Shown here piece by piece: positions 8,492-15,929 of a stretch of DNA of 64,000 nt; position 1 is the first letter of the stretch, and the number at the start of each line of letters is the position of its first letter. The position numbers and the translations under genes are program-made. The notes under the pieces are model-generated. The model did no database searches. It saw only the letters and a list, made by a program, of their open reading frames with translations, and was not told the origin of the DNA. The DNA lies in NCBI RefSeq assembly GCF_033446605.1, contig NZ_JAWQUO010000014.1:62001-126000 (forward strand), written 5' to 3'. This DNA is from Iodobacter sp025352645. Lineage in GTDB: Bacteria > Pseudomonadota > Gammaproteobacteria > Burkholderiales > Chitinibacteraceae.

Positions 8492-8932
8492 ATGAAATAT
8501 CTACGCTGCAAAGTGCTGTTTTTTTTCTGTTTTATGTTTGCTAGCTGTTTACCTGCTCACGCAAATGCCTCTTCCCCTGTTACCGCTCCCGTTTCAAGCT
8601 TAATGTCCGTGGCTCAAGTGGTGCTGGCATTGGGTTTTGTTGTTGCCCTGATTGTATTTAGTGCTTGGCTAGTGCGTAGGCTCTCTTTAATTCCTATGGG
8701 TGCAAAAGGTCAGGTGCTCAAGGTGGTAACAGGGGTAATGGTAGGGGCTAAAGAGCGGGTCGTGGTGGTGGAAGTAGAAGGCCGCTGGCTGGTGCTGGGT
8801 GTGACGGCTAGTTCAGTTAATTTATTACATAGCTTGGATGCGCCTGAGCAAGTTGAAACTGTGGTACCTCAGGCATTTTCACAGCAATTTTCTGCCAAAT
8901 TGGCCGCCGCTTTGCAAAGGACACCACGTTGA
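8492..8932 (+). CDS. fliO: Flagellar export assembly protein FliO
   Basis: FliO is a membrane protein that helps assemble the FliP ring of the export gate. The 146-residue product has an N-terminal hydrophobic signal-like segment (residues 5-25), one membrane span at about residues 40-62 and a small cytoplasmic domain with GAKGQVLKVV and VVEVEGRWLVLGVT, typical of the family. The stop TGA overlaps the TTG start of fliP, pointing to translational coupling. Confidence 0.9.
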   Translation: MKYLRCKVLFFFCFMFASCLPAHANASSPVTAPVSSLMSVAQVVLALGFVVALIVFSAWLVRRLSLIPMGAKGQVLKVVTGVMVGAKERVVVVEVEGRWLVLGVTASSVNLLHSLDAPEQVETVVPQAFSQQFSAKLAAALQRTPR

Positions 8933-9684
8933 AACGCTTGATGATGGCCCTCTTAGTGATTTTATTTGGCTTAGGCCTTGTCAGCGTAGCGGGTGCTGCT
9001 GATCCAGGTATTCCTTTTATGACCGCCAATGCGCAAACGGGCGGCACGCAATATAGTTTACCGATTCAAACGCTATTGTTTCTAACTGCAATTAGTTTTT
9101 TGCCTGCAATTTTATTAATGATGACGGCATTTACCCGTATTATTATTGTATTATCTTTATTGCGCCAAGCCCTTGGCACAATGCAAGCCCCGCCTAATCA
9201 AGTGATTGTTGGCTTATCTTTGTTTCTCACTTTTTTTGTAATGTCACCGGTATTTGATAAAATGTATCAGGTGGCTTATCAGCCTTATGCAGAGCAAAAA
9301 ATAGGTTTTAATCAAGCGGTAGAGAAAGGCGTGGTGCCATTAAAAGACTTTATGCTTAAGCAAACACGGCAAAAAGATTTGGCGTTTTTTATTGAGCTAT
9401 CTGGCACACAAAAACCGAATGGCCCAGATGATGTGAGTTTACGAACCTTAGTGCCCGCCTTTGTAACTAGCGAGCTTAAAACTGCATTTCAAATTGGCTT
9501 TATTGTTTTTATCCCCTTTATTATTATTGATTTTGTGGTGGCGAGTATTTTAATGGCCATGGGGATGATGATGGTTTCCCCAGTTATTATTTCACTGCCC
9601 TTTAAGTTGATGCTATTTGTTTTGGTGGATGGCTGGACGCTATTAATGGGCTCGCTTGTGCAAAGCTTTTACGTTTCAGGATAG
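8929..9684 (+). CDS. fliP: Flagellar export gate protein FliP
   Basis: FliP forms the pentameric core of the export channel. The 251-residue product has a cleavable signal peptide (about residues 1-23, ending SVAGAAD), then LPIQTLLFLTAISFLPAILLM and four membrane segments typical of the family. The start is taken as TTG at 8929, which overlaps the fliO stop (TTGA) and has AAAGG eight bases ahead; ATG codons at 8941 and 8944 are alternatives that would shorten the signal peptide by four or five residues. Confidence 0.97.
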   Translation: MKRLMMALLVILFGLGLVSVAGAADPGIPFMTANAQTGGTQYSLPIQTLLFLTAISFLPAILLMMTAFTRIIIVLSLLRQALGTMQAPPNQVIVGLSLFLTFFVMSPVFDKMYQVAYQPYAEQKIGFNQAVEKGVVPLKDFMLKQTRQKDLAFFIELSGTQKPNGPDDVSLRTLVPAFVTSELKTAFQIGFIVFIPFIIIDFVVASILMAMGMMMVSPVIISLPFKLMLFVLVDGWTLLMGSLVQSFYVSG

Positions 9685-9686
9685 CT

Positions 9687-9956
9687 ATGACGCCAGAAAC
9701 CGTTGTTACCGTGATTCAAAGAGCCATGGAAGTCATGGTGCTACTCGGTGGGCCATTATTGCTAACCGCGCTGGTGGTGGGCTTAGTGGTGAGTATTTTT
9801 CAAGCTGCTACACAAATCAATGAAGCCTCTTTATCTTTTATCCCCAAGCTATTGATTACTTTTTTGGTGTTTGTGCTGATTGGCCCTTGGATGATTGAAA
9901 CGGCTATGGATTACACCATTCGCCTATTTCAAAGCATCCCGCAAATGATAGGCTAG
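9687..9956 (+). CDS. fliQ: Flagellar export gate protein FliQ
   Basis: FliQ is the small two-span subunit that packs around the FliP-FliR core. The 89-residue product begins MTPETVVTVIQRAMEVMVLL and has two hydrophobic segments joined by a loop with IFQAATQINEASLSFIPK, the signature of the family. It starts two bases after the fliP stop. Confidence 0.97.
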   Translation: MTPETVVTVIQRAMEVMVLLGGPLLLTALVVGLVVSIFQAATQINEASLSFIPKLLITFLVFVLIGPWMIETAMDYTIRLFQSIPQMIG

Positions 9957-9964
9957 GGGTTAGC

Positions 9965-10765
9965 GTGAAGGATATTTGGACCGTTAGCCAAGCGCAAATC
10001 GATCTCTGGTTGGGTATTTTTTGGTGGCCATTTTGCCGCATCTTTGGATTTTTATTATCTGATCCATTTTATTCTAGTAAAGCGATATCAGTAAAAGTAC
10101 GCGTGGCCATTGCTATCTTTTTGTCTTTAATTATTGCCCCAGTATTACCTGCTATGCCACAGGTGCAGATTGTTTCCCCCGAGGGGATTTTAATCGTGAT
10201 TAATCAATTGCTGATTGGTATTGCAATTGGCTATGTGGTGCGAATTATTTTTTCTGCCATGGAAATGGCAGGGCATTTATCTGGTCTACAAATGGGCTTG
10301 GGCTTTGCTTCTTTTTATGATCCTCTGCATGCTACTAGCGTACCAATTGTGGCACAGTTTTTAAGTTTAATGACTATTTTGATATTTTTGGCTTTAAATG
10401 GCCATTTATTGGTGCTGCATACTTTATTAGATAGCTTTAATACCCTGCCCATTCGAGTACAGCCTATTTCTGGGCTGGGTTTTAAAATGTTGGCGGATTA
10501 TGGATCATTAATTTTTCGCTACGGTGTGTTGCTTGCTTTGCCGGTGATTGGCTCCTTGCTGGTGACCAATTTGGCGGTAGGGGTGATGACGCGCGCAGCA
10601 CCGCAGCTGAATGTGTTTGCGGTGGGCTTTCCTTTGATGATGGGGATTGGTTTAGGCGCGATGTATTTATCGCTACCTTATATGCCCGCACATATTGATA
10701 TTATGTTGAGCGAAGGATCGCGCTTCGTGGTTAAAATGTTGACTGCGTTTGCTGGCAAGCCCTAA
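9965..10765 (+). CDS. fliR: Flagellar export gate protein FliR
   Basis: FliR completes the FliP5-FliQ4-FliR1 channel. The 266-residue product starts at a GTG at 9965, eight bases after fliQ, and has about six membrane segments with the family pattern FASFYDP and the C-terminal GAPQLNVFAVGFP-like segment (here AAPQLNVFAVGFPLMMGIG). It is the last gene of the fliK-fliR run; the following 500 bp hold two repeat elements and no further flagellar gene. Confidence 0.97.
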   Translation: MKDIWTVSQAQIDLWLGIFWWPFCRIFGFLLSDPFYSSKAISVKVRVAIAIFLSLIIAPVLPAMPQVQIVSPEGILIVINQLLIGIAIGYVVRIIFSAMEMAGHLSGLQMGLGFASFYDPLHATSVPIVAQFLSLMTILIFLALNGHLLVLHTLLDSFNTLPIRVQPISGLGFKMLADYGSLIFRYGVLLALPVIGSLLVTNLAVGVMTRAAPQLNVFAVGFPLMMGIGLGAMYLSLPYMPAHIDIMLSEGSRFVVKMLTAFAGKP

Positions 10766-10792
10766 AGCCAGTTACTTGTTAGCTTTGCGGCA

Positions 10793-10980
10793 TAAGTTTT
10801 CCTGATTATGTCTCTTGCTCATTTTTTGTCGTTTGTCTGAGCATATCAACATGAATAGAGTTAACTCGTAGGGGCGCTGCTTGCTGCGCCCTCGCTGAAC
10901 AGGGCGCAGCAAGCAGCGCCCTTGGCCTACATGTCATATATGGCTTTGTTTGAGCAAGAGGGATAATCAGATAAGTTTTT
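10793..10980. repeat. Composite inverted-repeat element, copy A (about 188 bp)
   Basis: Outer arms CTGATTATGTCTCTTGCTC (10802-10820) and, inverted, TGAGCAAGAGGGATAATCAG (10951-10970) enclose a GC-rich inner inverted repeat: GGGGCGCTGCTTGCTGCGCC at 10871-10890 and its near-complement ending GCAGCGCC at 10920. Ends read TAAGTTTT. Copies B (10971-11160) and C (14945-15127) have the same architecture and nearly the same length. There is no coding capacity, as in a miniature inverted-repeat element. Confidence 0.8.
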
Positions 10981-11160
10981 CTGATTATGTCTCTTGCTCA
11001 ATGAGCTCTGTGCAGATGGGTTTCTTAAGTGTTGGGCTTGGTTTTTGAATGTGTAGGGCGGGTGAAACCCGCGAGCCATGCTGAAGAAATACGCGGGTTT
11101 CACCCGCCCTACGATATTTATAATGAAATTGAGCAAGAGACATAATCAGGTAAGTTTTTA
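10971..11160. repeat. Composite inverted-repeat element, copy B (about 190 bp)
   Basis: Outer arms CTGATTATGTCTCTTGCTCA (10981-11000) and TGAGCAAGAGACATAATCAG (11130-11149) are perfect 20 bp inverted repeats. The inner inverted repeat differs from copy A: GTAGGGCGGGTGAAACCCGC (11053-11072) and GCGGGTTTCACCCGCCCTAC (11093-11112). B directly abuts A, so the arms at the A-B border form a further palindrome at 10951-11000. Confidence 0.8.
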
Positions 11161-11191
11161 CCTATCAAGCCCGTAGATTTTTACAATAATT

Positions 11192-11210
11192 CCCGAGCAC
11201 TTTACTCGGG
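11192..11210. promoter_or_regulatory. Hairpin upstream of folE2
   Basis: CCCGAG-N7-CTCGGG is a perfect 6 bp stem placed over the putative -35 region (TTTACT at 11201-11206) of the folE2 promoter. It may be an operator or simply a weak terminator. Confidence 0.35.
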
Positions 11211-11219
11211 TATTCTCAG

Positions 11220-11234
11220 TGTTATAATCTTACC
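11220..11234 (+). promoter_or_regulatory. folE2 promoter with possible Zur site
   Basis: A -10 hexamer TATAAT at 11223-11228 lies inside TGTTATAATCTTACC, whose first nine bases equal one half of the Zur box consensus (TGTTATAAT-ATAACA type); the second half is poor. folE2-type genes are known Zur targets because FolE2 replaces zinc-dependent FolE under zinc shortage. The promoter call is reasonable, the Zur assignment is inference. Confidence 0.45.
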
Positions 11235-11266
11235 CATCAGAGTTAATTTTTTTGGAGTTATACCCC

Positions 11267-12058
11267 ATGACCATGGCGATTGCCGACGTGCAAAACACGG
11301 TGGATACCCGCAATATTGCGATTAATAAAGTGGGCATTAAGTCCATTCGTCACCCAGTTAAAGTAGCGGATCGTACCGATGGCGTGCAGCACACTATCGC
11401 CATGTTTGATATGTATGTGTTCTTGCCTAAGCAATTTAAAGGCACACATATGTCGCGCTTTGTGGAGATCTTAAACAGCCACGAAAAAGAAATTTCGGTG
11501 GATTCTTTTGAAACGATTCTGCGCGAAATGTGCCAGCGTTTAGAAGCAGATTCCGGCTATCTGGAAATGCGTTTTCCTTATTTTATTAATAAAATAGCTC
11601 CGGTTTCCGGCGTACAAAGCTTGATGGACTACGACGTTACCCTGATTGGCGAACTTAAAAATGGCGTATTTGAGCAAAAGCTAAGGGTATTGGTTCCAGT
11701 CACCAGCCTATGCCCATGTTCGAAAAAAATATCAGCTTATGGTGCGCATAATCAACGCTCACACGTAACCGTGACGGCCACACTGGCGAAAAGTGTCTGG
11801 ATTGAAGAAATTGTGGCACTGGTTGAAGCCGAAGCCTCTTGTGAGCTGTATGGTCTGCTTAAGCGCCCAGATGAGAAATTCGTGACTGAACGCGCTTACG
11901 ACAATCCTAAATTTGTAGAAGATATGGTGCGTGATGTAGCAGCGCGTGTAGATGCGGACCCGCGTGTGAGCGCTTATGTGGTGGAGTCAGAAAACTTTGA
12001 ATCTATCCACAATCACTCTGCCTATGCGCTGATTGAGCACGATAAACACGCAGTTTAA
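11267..12058 (+). CDS. folE2: GTP cyclohydrolase FolE2 (type IB)
   Basis: FolE2 converts GTP to 7,8-dihydroneopterin triphosphate, the first step of folate (and queuosine) synthesis, using a broad metal range. The 263-residue product carries the conserved metal site region SLCPCSKKISAYGAHNQRS and the HNHSAYA segment near the C-terminus. The ATG at 11267 is preferred to an in-frame TTG at 11252 because GGAG stands nine bases before it. It stands alone between repeats and a terminator. Zinc-responsive control is suggested by the promoter sequence. Confidence 0.95.
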   Translation: MTMAIADVQNTVDTRNIAINKVGIKSIRHPVKVADRTDGVQHTIAMFDMYVFLPKQFKGTHMSRFVEILNSHEKEISVDSFETILREMCQRLEADSGYLEMRFPYFINKIAPVSGVQSLMDYDVTLIGELKNGVFEQKLRVLVPVTSLCPCSKKISAYGAHNQRSHVTVTATLAKSVWIEEIVALVEAEASCELYGLLKRPDEKFVTERAYDNPKFVEDMVRDVAARVDADPRVSAYVVESENFESIHNHSAYALIEHDKHAV

Positions 12059-12075
12059 GCATCACTGCGCCTGAT

Positions 12076-12100
12076 AAAGCCCCGGCAACGGGGCTTTTTT
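12076..12100 (+). terminator. Terminator of folE2
   Basis: AAAGCCCC-N6-GGGGCTTTTTT is a compact stem-loop with a T-tract 17 bases after the folE2 stop. Confidence 0.9.
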
Positions 12101-12118
12101 CAATTTGCGGGAGCAGCA

Positions 12119-12301
12119 ATGTACATTATTTTGATTGGCTATTTATACGTGGTGCTGATGTTTTCTGCGGTGGCAGGCAGCATTGCTAAAGGCTTGACGA
12201 TATTTTTTATTTTTGGCTTTTTGCCAACCATGCTGATTATCTGGTTAAAGCGTGGTAAACAAATCGTGAAAGAGCGTAAGCAGGAAGAAGAGAATGAGTA
12301 G
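12119..12301 (+). CDS. Small membrane protein of unknown function (60 aa)
   Basis: The 60-residue product is mostly hydrophobic, with two membrane segments (about residues 2-20 and 24-43) and a charged C-terminal tail (KRGKQIVKERKQEEENE). A good Shine-Dalgarno (GGGAG at 12109-12113) precedes the ATG. I do not recognise the family. It sits after the folE2 terminator and is followed at once by a 20 bp palindrome. The ribosome-binding site and amphipathic layout make it a likely real gene; its promoter is not obvious. Confidence 0.6.
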   Translation: MYIILIGYLYVVLMFSAVAGSIAKGLTIFFIFGFLPTMLIIWLKRGKQIVKERKQEEENE

Positions 12302-12321
12302 GGGCACGGCATGCCGTGCCC
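12302..12321. terminator. Perfect 20 bp palindrome between convergent genes
   Basis: GGGCACGGCATGCCGTGCCC is a perfect palindrome, followed by TTTGG. It lies between the small membrane gene (plus) and ybdD (minus) and may act as a two-way terminator. Confidence 0.55.
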
Positions 12322-12333
12322 TTTGGCTCTATT

Positions 12334-12555
12334 TTAGCAAGGACACTTACTGATTTTGCCTGCACCTGGAAAGCGAGCCTCTAGGCAGTAGCGATAAAAT
12401 TCATCGCGGTTTTTAGGCTCGATCTCTGGGTGATGCTCGCGCATATGCAGCAAATACGCATCGTAATCGTGGATGCCTACCATCAGGCGGCAGGTTTGCA
12501 CCACGCGTTTAGCGTTGTTTCTGAATGCTGATCCTGGCTGTAAAAACTTAAGCAT
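12334..12555 (-). CDS. YbdD/YjiX family protein
   Basis: This 73-residue protein belongs to the YbdD/YjiX (DUF466) family, small cytoplasmic proteins almost always encoded next to cstA/btsT. Family marks are VGIHDYDAYLLHMREHHPE in the middle and a Cys-containing C-terminus (KCPC) after EARFPGAG. It overlaps the end of cstA by eight bases, so it is translated from the same mRNA. Its exact role with the transporter is not known. Confidence 0.9.
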   Translation of the reverse strand: MLKFLQPGSAFRNNAKRVVQTCRLMVGIHDYDAYLLHMREHHPEIEPKNRDEFYRYCLEARFPGAGKISKCPC

Positions 12556-14614
12556 GGCTGGCCTCCGTGGCTAATGGTCCACCTACTTCATGCACCGATA
12601 TTTCTTTATTATTTAGGGCCTTGCGGATCTGAATAATGGTCGCAACCAGCATGGTGATCGCAACCAGCATAAAGAAGCTGCATAGCACCGCGTTGATCTG
12701 GTTATTGAAGACAATTCTTTCCATGTCCGCAATGCTTTTTGCTGGGGCCAGCAGGGTGCCGTCATGAATGGCATTCTTAAAGCGATTTGCCTGTGCCAGA
12801 AAGCCTATTTTTGGGTTTTCATGGAAAATCTTTTGCCAGCCTGCCGTCATCGAGGTAATAAACAGCCATACGGTGGGTAGTAGAGTAACCCAAGCATAGC
12901 GCTGTTTCTTCATTTTAAAGATCACAACCGTGCCCAGCAGCAGCGCCATCGTGGCCAGCATCTGATTGCCAATACCAAATAGCGGCCACAGGGTGTTAAT
13001 GCCACCCAGTGGATCGGTTACGCCTTGGTAAACAAAGAATCCCCAGCCAGCAACGGCTACGGCGGTGCCGATTAAATTACCGACCCATGATTGGGTTTTA
13101 GCTAAGCCAGGAATAAATACGCCTACGGTATCCTGCACCATAAAGCGGCAGGCGCGAGTGCCTGCGTCTACAGCGGTCAGAATAAAAAGTGCTTCAAATA
13201 AAATAGCAAAGTGATACCAAAAGCCCATCATGGCGGTGCTGCCGGTAATGGTGCTGATGATATGGGCCATGCCAACCGCAAAGGTTGGCGCGCCACCGGC
13301 TCGCGATAAAATCGAATGCTCGCCTACATCTTTAGCAATTTGCGTGAGGTATTCTGGCGTAATCACAAAGCCCCAGCCATTAATCACGCTTGCTGCGTGC
13401 TCTACAGTAGTGCCGATCAGCGCCGCTGGTGAGTTCATAGCAAAGTACACGCCAGGGTCGAGTACCGACGCGCAGATCAGCGCCATGAGCGCTACAAAGG
13501 ATTCCATCAGCATGGAGCCATAGCCAATCAGGCGGATATGGCTTTCTTTTTCGATGAGCTTAGGTGTGGTACCGGATGCCACCAGCGCATGAAAACCAGA
13601 GATCGCGCCGCAAGCAATGGTAATAAACAAAAATGGAAATAAGCTACCAGCAAACACGGGGCCGCTGCCGTCAATAAAGCGGCTTACCGCAGGCATTTTT
13701 AGCTCGGGCGCGGCAAATACAATCCCTACGGCTAAGCCAGCAATGACGCCAATTTTTAAAAAGGTAGATAGATAATCACGCGGAGCCAGCAGCAGCCACA
13801 CGGGTAAAACGGAGGCAATAAAGCCGTAGATAATCAAGGCCCATGTTAGCTCGGTGCCACGCATGGTAAACAGTGGTGCCCACTCTGGGTTGGCCGCAAT
13901 ATCACCGCCATACACAATGGCTGCCATCATCAGCACAAAGCCAATCAGCGAGATTTCGCCAATACGGCCAGGGCGGATATAGCGCATATATACGCCCATA
14001 AACAGCGCAATAGGGATGGTGGCGGCAATTGAGAACACGCCCCATGGGCTTTCAGCCAAGGCTTTAACCACCACCAGTGCCAGTGCAGACAAGATGATAA
14101 TCATCACGCCCAGCGCACCCAGCATCACAATCACCCCAGCAAAGGGGCCAAGCTCTTGCTTGGCCATCTCACCTAGGGAGCGGCCATCGCGGCGGGTAGA
14201 GATAAATAATACTAAGAAATCCTGCACCGCCCCAGCCAGCATCACGCCAACCAAAATCCAGATGGTGCCAGGTAAAAAGCCCATTTGAGCGGCCAAAATA
14301 GGCCCAACTAAGGGGCCAGCACCGGCAATGGCGGCAAAGTGGTGGCCAAACAGCACCCATTTATTGGTAGGTACATAATCTAGCCCATCGTTACGACGGT
14401 AGGCGGGCGTAAGGCGGCTATCGTCGAGTTCGAACACCTTTTCGGCGATAAATTTAGAGTAAAAACGGTAAGCAATGCTGTAGCAGGAGATGGCGGCCAG
14501 CACCAGCCAGACGGCATTCACGTGTTCGCCTCGGCTTAAGGCCAGCATGGCAAACGAGAATGCACCACCCAGTGCAACCAGCAGCCAGACTCCCCATTTT
14601 TTAAAATGATTCAT
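12548..14614 (-). CDS. cstA: CstA/BtsT family pyruvate or peptide transporter
   Basis: CstA-family proteins are large inner-membrane carriers; E. coli BtsT and CstA take up pyruvate, and CstA was first linked to peptide use during carbon starvation. The 688-residue product has many membrane spans and the family segments HHFAAIAGAGPLVGPILAAQMG and FISTRRDGRSLGEMAK. YbdD overlaps its 3' end. Whether it is nearer to CstA or BtsT in substrate cannot be told from sequence alone. The upstream gap is long (608 bp) and could hold regulatory sites. Confidence 0.93.
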   Translation of the reverse strand: MNHFKKWGVWLLVALGGAFSFAMLALSRGEHVNAVWLVLAAISCYSIAYRFYSKFIAEKVFELDDSRLTPAYRRNDGLDYVPTNKWVLFGHHFAAIAGAGPLVGPILAAQMGFLPGTIWILVGVMLAGAVQDFLVLFISTRRDGRSLGEMAKQELGPFAGVIVMLGALGVMIIILSALALVVVKALAESPWGVFSIAATIPIALFMGVYMRYIRPGRIGEISLIGFVLMMAAIVYGGDIAANPEWAPLFTMRGTELTWALIIYGFIASVLPVWLLLAPRDYLSTFLKIGVIAGLAVGIVFAAPELKMPAVSRFIDGSGPVFAGSLFPFLFITIACGAISGFHALVASGTTPKLIEKESHIRLIGYGSMLMESFVALMALICASVLDPGVYFAMNSPAALIGTTVEHAASVINGWGFVITPEYLTQIAKDVGEHSILSRAGGAPTFAVGMAHIISTITGSTAMMGFWYHFAILFEALFILTAVDAGTRACRFMVQDTVGVFIPGLAKTQSWVGNLIGTAVAVAGWGFFVYQGVTDPLGGINTLWPLFGIGNQMLATMALLLGTVVIFKMKKQRYAWVTLLPTVWLFITSMTAGWQKIFHENPKIGFLAQANRFKNAIHDGTLLAPAKSIADMERIVFNNQINAVLCSFFMLVAITMLVATIIQIRKALNNKEISVHEVGGPLATEASHA

Positions 14615-15222
14615 AGCCTTCCCTTGTTAAAACTATTTTGTTTTAAATGTGCTACAGAGGGTTTTAAAAACGTCTCCGTTCAATAAAGATAGGGCGTGCT
14701 TGAAAAAATAGTCGCTACATAGATTTGATATATAAGGAGAATTGTTTAAAGCACAACGCAGTCTTATGATGAAAGATGAGTTTTTTGAAGTTCCCTTACG
14801 TTCTAAGACGATGATGAAACGATGTAAGCCACCCGCCCATAGGTGCTTTCCCTAGGTGTCAGCTATTTGCTGATGTTTTCTAAGTAAATGCTGAGTTTTG
14901 TTTTAAAACGAAGGCCGCGCCCTGCAATCAATGGGCAGGGCGTAATCAGTTTTCCTGATCATGTCTCTTCTCAAACAAAGCCATGTATTTTCCGTAGGGG
15001 TGCTGCTTGCTGCGCCCTGCTCAATGAGGGCGCAGCAAGCAACGCCCCTACGGTTTATATCCCTTCATGTCGATCATCTCAGGTAAACGACAGGAATAAG
15101 CAAGAAGAATAATCAGGTAAGTTTTTTGCGGGGGAGGGGGCAGACGCACTACGCCGAATAGAATTCATTTCAAAGGTGCAATGCGCTTTTGCTGAGCAAG
15201 GTAAGCGTTGTATGTAGAGCTG
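14615..15222. other. Long intergenic region upstream of cstA
   Basis: These 608 bp carry no credible gene. The first 260 bp should include the cstA promoter. A hairpin of GCCCTGC/GCAGGGC lies near 14919-14940, then composite repeat copy C at 14945-15127. I saw no tRNA or recognised riboswitch. Confidence 0.5.
14945..15127. repeat. Composite inverted-repeat element, copy C (about 183 bp)
   Basis: It is the same element as copy A in the opposite orientation. The left arm reads CCTGATCATGTCTCTTCTCA, the right arm AAGCAAGAAGAATAATCAGG (both diverged), and the inner inverted repeat is GTAGGGGTGCTGCTTGCTGC (from 14994) against GCAGCAAGCAACGCCCCTAC (ending 15051). The flank ACAAAGCCATGTA at 14975-14987 matches, inverted, the right flank of copy A. 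Confidence 0.75.
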
Positions 15223-15813
15223 CTAGTTACTTGTAAGCCGTAGCTGGCCAGCGCAAAGATTATTGATTTCTTGTAGCAAGTTGGCAGATTGATCTTGCGG
15301 CAGTTGCAGCTGTAAAAGTGCTTCAACATTGCTGTAGTTCACGCCTAATACCTCCCCCCCATGTTGTGCAACAAAGCGGCGAACGCGGCCTTCTTCGCTA
15401 AAAGGCAGGGCGATTTTAAGCTGGGTTTGGGCGATGCTGGTGATGTATTCGGCTTCTAGCAGGGCGGTGGCAATAGCGTCGGTATAGGCGCGGGTTAGCC
15501 CGCCAGCGCCAAGCTTTATGCCGCCAAAATAGCGCACTACCACTCCTAAAACGCCTTCTAGGTGCTTGTGTTGCAAGACATTCATAATCGGCTTGGCCGC
15601 CGTGCCGGATGGCTCGCCATCGTCATTCATGCCCGATTCCCCACCCGCCAGTAGCGCCCAGCAAACATGGCGGGCTTCGGGGTGTTGTTTCCAATATCCA
15701 TCCACCAGCGCCAGTGCCTCCGCGCGGCCAGTAACGGGATGGATATGGGCAATAAAACGGCTTTTTTTAATGATGATTTCTGCAGAAACCGCAGTGGCAA
15801 TAGAGGTCGTCAT
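15223..15813 (-). CDS. yigZ: YigZ/IMPACT family protein
   Basis: The 196-residue product belongs to the YigZ (UPF0029, IMPACT N-terminal domain) family. Typical segments are KKSRFIAHIHPV, DDGEPSGTAAKP and GVVVRYFGGIKLGAGGLTRAY. A C-terminal DUF1949-like domain of about 60 residues follows. The biochemical role of bacterial YigZ is not settled; the eukaryotic relative IMPACT acts in translational control. It is a single gene, with no clear partner. Confidence 0.93.
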   Translation of the reverse strand: MTTSIATAVSAEIIIKKSRFIAHIHPVTGRAEALALVDGYWKQHPEARHVCWALLAGGESGMNDDGEPSGTAAKPIMNVLQHKHLEGVLGVVVRYFGGIKLGAGGLTRAYTDAIATALLEAEYITSIAQTQLKIALPFSEEGRVRRFVAQHGGEVLGVNYSNVEALLQLQLPQDQSANLLQEINNLCAGQLRLTSN

Positions 15814-15846
15814 GGGGGTATTTTAACAGCTTCCTAAGGGGGCAGG

Positions 15847-15899
15847 TTTTGTGTGCCCACGCGTCATGTCATAGAGCATTGCCACGCGTGGGCACAAAA
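15847..15899. repeat. Long inverted repeat between yigZ and the macroglobulin gene
   Basis: TTTTGTGTGCCCACGCGT at 15847-15864 pairs, apart from a two-base bulge, with ACGCGTGGGCACAAAA at 15884-15899, spaced by 19 bases. It lies after the stop of the macroglobulin gene on the minus strand and could serve as its terminator. GCCCACG-type arms recur near 48759 and 50680. Confidence 0.65.
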
Positions 15900-15929
15900 T
15901 CGTGCCACCCTACATTATTTCAACTCCCA

